From the NCBI RefSeq assembly GCF_033807715.1, contig NC_084607.1, forward strand, positions 19,472,441 to 19,536,440: 64,000 nt of DNA. Direction: 5' to 3'. A program made the translations under genes and the position numbers. Below are positions 1 to 7,949 of the stretch, piece after piece. Source of the stretch: Cololabis saira (taxonomy: Eukaryota > Chordata > Actinopteri > Beloniformes > Belonidae). The notes beneath the pieces are model-generated. The model worked only from the letters and a program-made list of their open reading frames with translations. It made no database searches and was not told the DNA's origin. How positions within the stretch are numbered: position 1 is the stretch's first letter; every line of letters starts with the position of its first letter.

Positions 1-703
1 AACACCAGAACAGTAGATTTGAGACATACAACATTATTTTTGGACACAATCCTTGGCTGGGCTGCTGTGGCTCAGAAGGTGGGGCTAATCTGCTAATTAG
101 AGGGTGGATGGTTCAAACCCTGGCCTCTACATTTTGAAAAGTCCTATAGCACTACATTACACAACATAGCTGTGTGGCTGGTACATACCTTTAGGTATGA
201 TTGAAAAAACTAAAGTGAATGAATGGGTGAATGGGTAGCATATTCTAAGAGGCTTTGAAGCCTGGAAAGGGCTAAACAGTGCGAGAAAAATGCTGAAAAA
301 AAAGGTGCTGTATACATGTCTCGATAAATGGGAGGCATTTACTTATAGTGTAAAAGTGGTCAACAAGATAAAAAAAACTAACAAAAGAAAACCACTGAAT
401 AAATGCAGCCATTCCCTTATTGTCAGCTGTTGCCTCGCGGATCTCAGCTTATATATATTGTAGCTTAGAATTGCCCGTTACAAACACACACTGAAGCATT
501 TCTAATCACATGATGGATACTTTTATTACTTATCTGAAGGAGCTCGCATATATAGTGTAGATGCATCTTTCAGCTCATACTGCAAAATATGCACCAATAC
601 TCTAGACTAATAAGAACTTAAATTTGTGTATTTTTGTTGTGTTTCTGTAACTTTTAGTGAAAACATAAAAAAGTGGGAGGAAACATCTTTTGCAGTGACT
701 GAC
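1..703 (-). other. dnaaf5: dnaaf5 intron 4 (partial)
   Basis: AT-rich intron sequence. The only recognisable content is the SINE-like repeat at about 57-262. No exon with family resemblance was found here. Confidence 0.7.
57..262 (+). repeat. tRNA-box-containing (SINE-like) dispersed repeat
   Basis: The copy begins with a box A-like string TGGCTCAGAAGGT and carries a box B-like string GGTTCAAACCC about 35 bases later. It is followed by wording common in a dispersed fish repeat (gaatgaatgggtgaatgggta and an aggctttgaagc ending). The internal Pol III-type boxes suggest SINE ancestry, but the family name and exact ends are not asserted. It lies in dnaaf5 intron 4. Confidence 0.5.
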
Positions 704-822
704 CTCCTGGAGGGTAGTGCTGAGGTGGGGTGAGAAGAAAGTCCATCTTGTCCTTGATGTCATCTTCATTCTCCATCTCCCACTGCTTTCCTACCTGCTT
801 CCATAAATCAGTTGCTAGAAGT
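704..822 (-). CDS. dnaaf5: dnaaf5 coding exon 4
   Basis: This exon of 119 bases completes the split Arg codon and codes LLATDLWKQVGKQWE through TPPQHYPPG, residues 283-322, plus one base. The acceptor is ccccgacag before ACTTCT and the donor is GGAG then GTCAGT at 703-698. The block ENEDDIKDKMDF followed by PP-HYPP is diagnostic of the DNAAF5 family. The following exon lies beyond the left edge; I see no further coding block in 1-700. Confidence 0.92.
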
Positions 823-1003
823 CTGTCGGGGAGCAAAACATATATTATGAATACACTGTATCCCAAATATAGATCAAAGAGATTTATGTTGTTTCATTTT
901 AACATTAAACTCCACTATGACATAAATATTATTTAAATAATCTTTTTTATGGAACAATAGCTGTCATAGAGTAAAAGGTTATTAAGAAATTGTCCATATT
1001 AAC

Positions 1004-1128
1004 CTTATTTCTGGGATCTCATCAGTGACGTTACTCAGCAGGAGTGGAATAAGTTTGTGGAAATATGAGTATCGGTCTCTCATGTGCAACAGCCAGTCAC
1101 CAACAACTGTAGTTATGGCTTTTCTCAC
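1004..1128 (-). CDS. dnaaf5: dnaaf5 coding exon 3
   Basis: This exon of 125 bases codes residues 242-282 plus two bases of an Arg codon. It starts [14 protein letters not shown] and ends [10 protein letters not shown]. The acceptor is gggatag before GTGAGA and the donor is AATAAG then GTTAAT. The motif [16 protein letters not shown] is shared with human DNAAF5 ([16 protein letters not shown]). The acceptor has only a modest pyrimidine tract. Confidence 0.93.
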
Positions 1129-1348
1129 CTATCCCAAACAGGTAAATGATAAAAAATTAATTAATAAAACAATTTGATCATTTGTAATAAAGTCCAGAGC
1201 TAAAATATTAATGTGACAGAAATAAAGCGCTGGGTTTTTTTTTTTTGTTTTTTTTTTTACAAGAAGCAAAGATCTCTATAAAATAAGAAATAAAGAACAT
1301 AAAAAAACACAAGAAACTCCAGAACAATATTAATTATGCAAACTAAAC

Positions 1349-1533
1349 CTGTGGCGAGTCATCAAAAAGTCTTTGTGCCAGGTGTGAGAGTACATCATCC
1401 ACATTTTTTCCACTGCCATGCTGAATGACTGCTCCGGTGGCTTCGATGACCGACACTCGCACCCTGGAGTGCTGATGAGCTATTGTCAGCATCAGAGGTT
1501 TGACAAGGCTCTCGGCTTGCATGTGAAAGTGTT
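1349..1533 (-). CDS. dnaaf5: dnaaf5 coding exon 2
   Basis: This exon of 185 bases completes codon 180 (Glu) and codes residues 181-241, beginning [10 protein letters not shown] and ending [11 protein letters not shown]. The acceptor is ctgtctcag before AACACTTTC and the donor is CACAG then GTTTAG. The blocks [18 protein letters not shown] and GKNVDDVL match the HEAT repeat region of human DNAAF5. The exon ends at a complete codon, and the next exon starts with GTG (Val), so the join is phase 0. Confidence 0.93.
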
Positions 1534-2482
1534 CTGAGACAGAAATAAAAATACATTTTAATCAAAATTGGGAGCTTTTACTTTAAATTCCAGTTTATGT
1601 GGTTTTAATTAATGTACCTCTTTTGAATGCAAATAACCAATCATTTTATGGTTAAGCATTTCTATTAGTTATAACATAGTTGTAATACACTGATACAAAT
1701 ATTGTGCTTGATCTACTTAAAAAAAATAAGTAAACTTTTTGCATGAGATTATTATGTAGATCAAGAAAGACTAGTCTTTGTATAAACTACTTAATGTTTT
1801 GTATGTAAATGTAATGTAATGTAATAATACAAGTACAGTCAACTTAATTGTGTTAAGTTTACTTTATTTATCAAAATTACGTTGACTTTATTTACCAAAA
1901 TTTAAGTTGACTTTACTTGCAAATTAATTTTGTACATACTAAAAATTAAGTAGTTTATACAAAGACTTTCTTGATCTACATAAAAATCTCATGTGAAAAG
2001 TAGATGTAGATCAAGCAAGATATTTTTTACTGTGGTGTTCCACTAAACAAATAAAGCATGTTTCATCTAAATGTTGGTCAATCTGCCCAATATATTAAAA
2101 TAGTTAAAGGAAAGGTAACAACAAGATCATTGCTTGTTGTTTGTGTGTAAATGAAAAGATTGTCTGGGGTTACATAAATACTGCTCGTTAAGGAAAAAAT
2201 GCACAATGTCTTGTTTTTTGAACAAATGCAATGTTCAAAACTAGATGTATTCATGTAAAGCAACACACTTATTTTTTAATTGTTAATATCACAGATTTAA
2301 ATATGTTATATTTACATGCGCTTAGATTTATTTTTTTCAGTGTACTATGTGTTTGTTTATTTCAATAATAATTTTTCGGTGCAAGATGAGTTTGGGGTCA
2401 TTAGCCTTTTGCACTCTTACACAAGGTTTTAAATGAAGAGACCTGTTGGCATGGCAACTGGTGCTCAGGAAAGTCTACCGAC
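1534..2482 (-). other. dnaaf5: dnaaf5 intron 1
   Basis: Intron of 949 bases between coding exons 1 and 2. About a third of it is the MITE at 1688-2034; the rest is AT-rich sequence with no recognisable feature. Confidence 0.85.
1688..2034. mobile_element. Palindromic MITE in dnaaf5 intron 1
   Basis: The left arm (1688 to about 1800) and right arm (about 1946-2034) are imperfect inverted repeats. The left arm reads CACTGATACAAATATTGTGC then TTGATCTAC. The reverse complement of the right arm reads CACAGTAAAAAATATCTTGC then TTGATCTAC. Inner parts also pair (gtctttgtataaactactta in both orientations). Between them are diverged copies of a ttaagttgacttta-like motif. No coding capacity. A clear target duplication was not found, so the superfamily is open. 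Confidence 0.7.
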
Positions 2483-3020
2483 CTGGCACGGACTTCGCAA
2501 AGTTCACGGTGCATTTGCAACTTTCTCTTTTAACATCCGGAAAAGGGTCGACGATAGTTCTCTGTAGTATGTTGACCATCTCGTTGAGATAGGGAGCTAA
2601 ACGCTTCCCGCACAGCTCCACTGTCAGAGTCAGCATCTCTACGGCCGACAGCCGAAGTTCCTCCGCTGACTCCAGGATCTCTTTCTCCCCAAAACGCTGA
2701 GCTAGACACGGCATTAGATAAGGCAGCGACTCCTCCGGCGTGGGGACACATCGAATAAACTCTGTTATAATCGCAATCGTGGTCTCTCTGCATCTTTCCA
2801 TTCGATCTGACAGGCATTTGAGGAGAGGCTTGAGAAGGGCAGAAAATACTTCCTGTAAGACGCTGCTGGAAAGTTCTTTATCGACCGTTTCTTTCTTTAT
2901 CATCTCAAGTGCCCTCTTCCTCGTCGCCTTGTTGTCCTCGTTTAGACAATTTAAATGTCTGGCGAGTCCTCTCAAAACCTCAGAAGCAGCGTGCTCATCC
3001 GCAGTTGCGTTCGCTGCCAT
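2483..3020 (-). CDS. dnaaf5: dnaaf5 coding exon 1
   Basis: Codes residues 1-179 plus the first base of codon 180. The start chosen is the ATG at 3020-3018 (MAANATADEH). The reading frame stays open 24 codons further upstream to an ATG at 3092, but that extension (MNPRYRKAVF) has no counterpart in the family, and an X-box-like promoter site lies inside it. The product shows paired helices typical of HEAT repeats, with conserved blocks LLKPLLKCLSDRMERC (about residues 60-75), EELRLSAVEMLTLTVELCG and IVDPFPDVKRESC near the end. The exon closes CCAG then GTCGGT at 2482-2477, a donor with C at +3. This is a large first exon, as in mammals, but much less GC-rich and alanine-rich than the human one. 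Confidence 0.9.
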
Positions 3021-3027
3021 CTTGACC

Positions 3028-3041
3028 GTCGTTATGGTAAC
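3028..3041 (+). promoter_or_regulatory. dnaaf5: X-box-like RFX site upstream of dnaaf5 ATG
   Basis: GTCGTTATGGTAAC matches 11 of 14 positions of the canonical X-box GTTGCCATGGTAAC. The right half-site GGTAAC is perfect, the spacing is correct and the left half is degenerate. It ends 8 bp upstream of the chosen dnaaf5 ATG. RFX factors (often with FOXJ1) drive many motile-cilia genes through X-boxes close to the start, so the location fits the gene's role. Binding is inferred. Confidence 0.45.
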
Positions 3042-3186
3042 CGGCAGCTGAACGACAAAACAAAAGACTGCTTTACGATAGCGTGGATTCAAAATATCAA
3101 AACTTTATTCACATTGACAAGCTCAAACCAGACTTTGTAATCATGCAGTCTGAGTTGGTTAATATAATACATCCATGGTTGTTATG

Positions 3187-3550
3187 TATGGAGGATTTTT
3201 TTGTGCCAAAATTAAATAAATAAATACATCATTAATTAATTAAATTGTGAATGAAATATATCATTAATTAATTAAATGTGTCATTAATTAATTAAAATTA
3301 GAATGAAATATGTCATTAATTAATTAAAATACAATTCATTTTAAGTAAAAATATATATTTATTGTTTCAGCATTTAATTAATTAATGACACATTTGATTA
3401 ATGATTTTGTGTTGCGTGAGAATCATGAAATGTAAAACTGCATTTATTAATTAATGACACATTTAATTAATTAATGATATATTTCATTCCCATTTTAATT
3501 AATTAATTATGTATTTATTTATTTAATTTTGGCACAAAAAATCCTCCATA
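3187..3550. mobile_element. TA-rich non-autonomous DNA transposon with terminal inverted repeats
   Basis: The left end reads TATGGAGGATTTTTTTGTGC followed by CAAAATTAAATAAATAAATAC. The right end is its near-exact reverse complement, closing ATCCTCCATA at 3550. The interior is built of many TTAATTAATTA units in both orientations, so the whole 364 bp can fold on itself. GGTTGT is present on both sides (3177-3182 and 3551-3556) and may be part of a target duplication, though on the left a few bases separate it from the inverted repeat. No coding capacity. Confidence 0.8.
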
Positions 3551-4158
3551 GGTTGTACCCTGACTTCAGAGATATATATTTCAGCTATGCAGTTGGCTCT
3601 TTTTTGTTTGCACCGATAACAGAAGAAAAAAAGAAACCAAGGTACCCGTTATTCAAAATCACATAAAATTTTGACTTAGTAACTCAAACATTTGTTTTAG
3701 AAAAGAAGACTGAAAAAATTCTCAAAAAAAGTTATTGCTCAATTATCATTATTATACATAAATGCACGGTATATTACATAAATGCATGCTGACATTAAGG
3801 TACTGCCTTATTTCTTTTATAAAACTTTTCTGCAATATTTTAGAGGTAATATTTACAATAATGTGTATAATTATTCAGTGTTGTTTATGCTTATAATCTA
3901 ATTTTAGATATTGTGAGCTCCATTATTAGCTGAATTCTTACCTTTTCTAATGAAATTACCTCAATTGCATCATGCCGTCTGCCAGGAATAATTTATGACC
4001 CACACATGTTGGGTACATTTTAAAGCGGCTATTTCGAAGGTGGCTCGTCAAATATTATTACATTTTATATTATGCAATTCTCAATAAACAAATCATCGAC
4101 GGTTTTAATGCACGTATTTAAGGTTAATTGAGACGGACTAGCCAAAACGGTTTGTCAA

Positions 4159-5064
4159 GTTATAGTCCATGGGCCAGACCAGATATCAGTACCACTCAAG
4201 GTGACAAAACTTGCTTATAATTTTGAAAATATCCATGTCTGTAGAAAATATTTTGGTATGATAACCCTTCCTGAGTGGCAGCTGTATCATAGTTATCAGC
4301 TCATCACCCCCTTGAGAAAATTACATTTTAGATGCTGGTGCATATCCTGGTTTAGACTCATGTACAGGATATCTGTCAATGTTTCACAATATTGTCTTGG
4401 TATCATTTTAAAGGGGACCTTTTAAGCATTCATTCAAGCTAAGATGTGAATCTTTCTGACCAACATAGAGGTCACTGCAGCTCTTTAAACTACAAACAAC
4501 ACACATTTTTACACAATGTTCGCCTAAATGATATATGTGGCAGGGTGGAGGTGCAGCCACTCAGGTTGATTAGGGCACAGGTGTTCCCAATCAACCTCTC
4601 CACCCTGCCTGCCTTCATAAGGCGTGGCTGCACAGCAGCAAGAGGTCTCCCTGTGAGTCGTCTGTGAAGGTGTTGGTGCATGTGTGAGAGCTTCTGGTGA
4701 ATAAAGTTTGTGCACTAAAACCCCGTTTCCTCTGTCCTGTCGGTCGGGCCCCCGTAGCACTCGCCCTTCTATAATATACTATCTTTTAGCCCTGTGCATA
4801 TCCTGTACATGAGTCTAAACCAGGATATGCACCAGCATCTAAAGTGTAATTTTCTGACGGGGGTGGGTAACTTCATGAGCTGATAACTATGATACAGCTG
4901 CCACTCAGGAAGGGTTATCATGCCAAAATATCATCTATAGACATGGATCTTTTCAAAAAGTAACTTTTGTCACCTTGATTTGTATTACTGACAAGTGAAA
5001 TTTGGGGTTCTGGCCCATGGACTATTAGGCTGAATGAGATCAAGTTAATAAGTGTCAGTTACAA
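4159..5064. repeat. Large palindromic element, two arms around a solo LTR
   Basis: The left arm runs from about 4159 (tatagtccatgggcca) to about 4380, and the right arm from about 4795 to 5040. The right arm is the reverse complement of the left, sharing gatgctggtgcatatcctgg, cctgagtggcagctgtatca and the ccatgggcca end. Arms diverge by scattered substitutions. The unpaired centre contains the solo LTR at 4536-4773. The right arm occurs again at 5531-5682. No coding capacity; probably a non-autonomous DNA element. Confidence 0.75.
4536..4773 (+). mobile_element. Probable solo LTR with 5-bp target duplication
   Basis: A 238-bp block starts TGTGGCAGGGTGG and ends CCCTTCTATA (a decayed ...ACA end is plausible). 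It is flanked on both sides by the perfect 5-bp repeat ATATA (4531-4535 and 4774-4778). It carries a TATA-like cataaggcg and an AATAAA signal at about 4701, as an LTR would. There is no internal retroelement sequence and no second LTR nearby, so a solo LTR formed by recombination is the simplest reading. It is inserted in the centre of the palindromic element. Confidence 0.65.
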
Positions 5065-5531
5065 CAGTGGTCCTCAACCTTTTTTCAGTGATGTACCCCC
5101 TGTGAAATATTTTTTCCGCCAAGTACCCCCTTACCAGCGCAAAGCACTTTTGGTTGTAAAAAAAAAGACCTAAAACAGAGCACTGTGCCATCAGTAACTG
5201 ATTTATTAAACATAAAAATATTGCTGCTATGCTTCAACCACGACTCCATCGTTGGTCCAAGTGATTGACAGGTGAAGCCGGGTGGCATTTGACAGCTTAG
5301 GTGGAACCATCCTGATGTGGGGGATACTGTGCGGTTTTAGGATAATAAGTTGAATAGCCTACTCCTGAAGATAAAATTCATTTTATGAATTTAGACTTAT
5401 ATTTTCCTCAATTATTTATGAAATATTTATTTTTAAAGGATTTTTGCATGGATGCTACTTTTTAAATATATGTATATTTTAAAATCTCACGTACCCCCAG
5501 GGGTACGCGTACCCCCATTTGAGAACCACTG
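5065..5531. mobile_element. hAT-like non-autonomous transposon
   Basis: The left end is CAGTGGTCCTCAACCTTTTT and the right end closes TTTGAGAACCACTG, the inverted form of CAGTGGTTCTCAA, a terminal sequence typical of hAT-type elements. Near both ends are runs such as gtaccccc in opposite senses. The adjacent 8-mers AGTTACAA and GGTTATCA agree at only 5 of 8 positions, so there is no clean target duplication. Instead the element sits between two copies of a 150-bp segment. No transposase ORF. Confidence 0.75.
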
Positions 5532-5682
5532 GGTTATCATGCCAAAATATCATCTATAGACATGGATCTTTTCAAAAAGTACGTTTTGCCACCTTGAGTG
5601 GTACTGACAAGTGAAATTTTGGGCTCTGGCCCATGGACTATTAGGCTGAATGAGATCAAGTTAATAAGTGTCAGTTACAAGA
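5531..5682 (+). repeat. Second copy of the 150-bp palindrome arm
   Basis: The segment from gggttatcatgccaaaat to gtgtcagttacaa repeats 4912-5064 in direct orientation with only scattered differences. The two copies exactly bracket the hAT-like element at 5065-5531. Confidence 0.85.
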
Positions 5683-5874
5683 TGTCATTTCACGACATAA
5701 TCGATTCTCAGTTCCTTTTAAATTTTATTTTATTCTCATTGGATGCAAACTTAAAAAAAATGAATGAATGTTACCTTTAAGAATTTTTTTTTTCATTTCC
5801 ATTTTTTTTTTAAACTTGCAAATAGGTTGCCGCTGGCCTCGAGAGAGCGGCGCTGCGGAGGAGAGACTGAAGCC

Positions 5875-5973
5875 TGATTTATGGTTCCGCGTTAAATCGA
5901 CGCAGTACGGTGCGCGTCGGCGCGTACCCTACGGCGTAGGCTCTGCGTTGGTGTAACGCGGAACCATAAATCA
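5875..5973. mobile_element. 99-bp GC-rich palindromic MITE at the prkar1b promoter
   Basis: Perfect 20-bp terminal inverted repeats TGATTTATGGTTCCGCGTTA and its complement bound a CpG-rich centre (cggtgcgcgtcggcgcgtac). I recognise this wording as a common small fish element. It lies immediately upstream of the CRE and the presumed first exon of prkar1b, so it adds CpGs to that promoter. No obvious target duplication. Confidence 0.8.
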
Positions 5974-5985
5974 GTACTGACAGGT

Positions 5986-5993
5986 TGACGTCA
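5986..5993. promoter_or_regulatory. prkar1b: Consensus cAMP response element (CRE)
   Basis: TGACGTCA is a perfect palindromic CRE, with a half site TGACG 8 bp downstream at 6001. It sits in CpG-rich sequence 1.8 kb upstream of the prkar1b start codon and beside the likely first exon. CREB-family binding here would let cAMP signalling raise expression of its own inhibitor subunit. The motif is seen; its use is inferred. Confidence 0.5.
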
Positions 5994-6020
5994 TCGTGTC
6001 TGACGCAGAGAGAGGCAGAG

Positions 6021-6044
6021 CAGCAGCAGCAGCAGCAGCAGCAG
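6021..6044 (+). repeat. (CAG)8 run
   Basis: Eight uninterrupted CAG units, probably in the 5' UTR of prkar1b rather than in coding sequence, since no family protein carries a glutamine run at this point. Confidence 0.9.
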
Positions 6045-6134
6045 CATCCAGCTAACCAGCACAAACTCATCATTCTCCCTCTTCTCCCTCCACCAGCGAG
6101 GTGTTTTCTCTCTGAGCATCCTCCGCAATTAACG

Positions 6135-7761
6135 GTAGGGACCCCAGCGAGAGCAACCACTAAAACCGTGCTTTACAAAATAGCCGTGTAGTCAGGCTCC
6201 TGGTGGCGTTTATGATTGTGACAGTCGCAGTAATTACCCATTCGTTGTGGTTTGGTTGTCATTGTAAGGTTAGCAACAGCTAGCTACGTTAGCGTCCTTT
6301 TGAATGCAGATGAACAGGTGTTCAGTTTTATTACAGGCACCTGCTTTTCTTTTAACCAAAATGGTCCTGTGTGGAAACTGCTGCAGTATGGTTGTGAAAA
6401 GATTACCATGGGTACACTTTATTCCCAAAGTCATAGTTGGCTTTGATTTATAATGCAGTATTAACCATGTTGGAAATGTGATTTTCTCTTTAAGGAAGTG
6501 AATCAAGGTTGTCAACTCTGCTGCTTCCTGGCTTGCACAGAAATATACTGCTACAACATGTTATTTACACACACTGGTATATCTACTGGTGTATCTATCT
6601 GCTAAATAATTTGTTTATCAAATACAAGTGCCATCTGTAAGTATGATTGTTTAGTTATCTAAAGGAATAGGAAAATCAAACAAGCAACAAAACAAACAGT
6701 GCTCGGAGCACATATGTTGTTAGTCTCAAGTTGTATGTTAATACATTATTTAAAGGAGCTGTATGTAAGAGCAATAATAAAACGAATCATAAAATGACCC
6801 CGATATGTCAACAGACATTTAAAAATCATGTTCATTTCAAATACTTATGTCACTGACAACAGCACTCAAGCCAGGATATTCCAGTTTAAAAAGAGTTGCA
6901 GCCCTCAACTGATGTTTATGTTGTCATTTTTTGTTTTGGCCTGAAGCTCCACCTATCTCCCAATCACCAAGTCAGTATTGTTTCTGAAGCTCCACCCTCC
7001 ACCTATCTCCCAATCACCAAGTCAGTATTGTTTCGGCATCCGGGTTGCCAGCTCGGCTCTTATTATCGCAGCCATGGCAGCCTACGTTCCTGCTGCATTC
7101 TGCAGCCTACCTGGCAACCTCTGGTCGGGGGGAGGAGGGGGAGGGTACACGCCGCTCAACAATATTTTGAAAGTGACTGCAGTACCAGTCACGGCCATTT
7201 CTTACAGACGGCTCCTTTAACATTAAGACATGTACTCTTTTTTTTCATATAATTGTTTATATGTACCTAAAAGCAAAGTTTATGTTAAGATTTCAGTGCA
7301 CGATTTTATGTGTGAACATAAATTTCACCAGTCATTAGAGATGCATTAAAATCTTACATTTTACAAATCCACTTTGTGTCCCAGGTTTTGTTGTAATTTT
7401 GCTTAACACAACTTGAGTAGTAACGGCTACTAGTTGTCAGACACACATCTGCAACAGTTTCTAAAGTCATAAGGGATTATTAAGGGGATATTGCCAACGG
7501 ACAGCAGCTCACCTAAACAGGTTTCAGAACAAACAGCTTTTGAAATACTATTACCTCTTTCTCATTCCCATCCATCCCTCCTTTTTTCTACCATATCTTA
7601 ATTTGTATCATGCTTTATGAGCTTACCATTTTGCTCCTCCCATCACTGATTCTGTTCTCCTCGACAGTCCGTTCCTTGACTACTCCGTTTTTACTCCCAT
7701 TTCTGTTTTGCTTTCCCTCCCCTCCACTCATGGTCCTGCCTCTTTTCTCTCATTGCCACAG
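6135..7761 (+). other. prkar1b: prkar1b intron 1 (5' UTR intron)
   Basis: About 1.6 kb between the presumed first exon and the exon with the start codon. It holds the MITE at 6749-7219. A pyrimidine-rich stretch at about 7550-7760 leads to the acceptor cattgccacag. Nothing else was recognised. Confidence 0.5.
6749..7219. mobile_element. MITE with flanking ACATTA duplication
   Basis: The left end TTTAAAGGAGCTGTATGTAA and the right end (reverse complement TAAAGGAGCCGTCTGTAAGA) form inverted repeats. ACATTA flanks both sides (6743-6748 and 7220-7225), six bases of a likely 8-bp hAT-type duplication. Inside is a tandem duplication of a 43-bp unit at 6941-6983 and 6984-7033, the second copy enlarged by seven bases. 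No coding capacity. Confidence 0.75.
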
Positions 7762-7949
7762 AGATAAAAGATAAGATGGCCACCTCCTCCTCCACTTTGG
7801 AAGAAGATGAGAGTTTAAAGAGCTGCGAAATTTTTGTGCAGAAGCACAACATTCAGCAGATCCTCAAAGAGTGCATTGTGAACCTCTGCATCGCTAAGCC
7901 TGAGCGTCCTATGAAGTTCCTGCGGGAGCATTTTGAAAAGCTGGAGAAG
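7762..7949 (+). CDS. prkar1b: prkar1b coding exon 1 (start codon; dimerisation/docking domain)
   Basis: The exon begins after cattgccacag; 14 bases of 5' UTR precede the ATG at 7776. It codes residues 1-58, [10 protein letters not shown] to FEKLEK. This is the dimerisation/docking domain that pairs two R subunits and binds AKAP helices. Cys17 and Cys38 are the conserved pair that forms inter-chain disulphides in type I subunits. The block [18 protein letters not shown] is invariant in the family. The N-terminal 10 residues differ from mammals, as usual for this subunit. The donor is AAG then GTTGGT, with T at +3, which is unusual. The choice is fixed because the next exon resumes [10 protein letters not shown] in frame. 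Confidence 0.95.

Larger units (their letters stand above)
1..3020 (-). other. dnaaf5: dnaaf5 gene, 5' part (coding exons 1-4 and introns; runs off left edge)
   Basis: Dynein axonemal assembly factor 5 (HEATR2) is a cytoplasmic HEAT-repeat protein needed to pre-assemble axonemal dynein arms in motile ciliated cells. Four coding exons join in frame on the minus strand: 3020-2483, 1533-1349, 1128-1004 and 822-704, each with AG acceptor and GT donor, giving 322 residues plus one base. The human protein is about 855 residues, so roughly the first 38% is here. Recognisable family stretches are LLKCLSD, CEELRLS-like [38 protein letters not shown] and DKMDFLLTPPQHYPP. The product is alpha-helical, consistent with HEAT repeats, with no signal peptide or membrane segment. 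The head-to-head position beside prkar1b matches human 7p22. Family identity comes from recall of the human protein, not from a search. Confidence 0.92.
3021..5874. other. Intergenic region between dnaaf5 and prkar1b
   Basis: About 2.9 kb separates the two divergent genes. It holds the TA-rich inverted-repeat element (3187-3550) and the nested repeat cluster (about 4159-5700). The remaining 3551-4158 is AT-rich with no recognisable feature. No coding exon is supported. Confidence 0.75.
5960..6134 (+). other. prkar1b: Probable prkar1b 5' UTR exon 1 and core promoter
   Basis: The coding start lies in an exon with its own acceptor at 7761, so an upstream non-coding exon is required. The best candidate is this CpG-rich block with no TATA box, ending AACG before GTAGGG at 6135. 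It contains eight pure CAG units (6021-6044). The start site and donor are guesses from sequence only, and a different first exon is possible. Confidence 0.4.

Noticed and set aside
2475..3092. Using the upstream ATG at 3092 as the dnaaf5 start
   Set aside because: The 24 extra residues have no family counterpart, and the promoter-like X-box lies within them.
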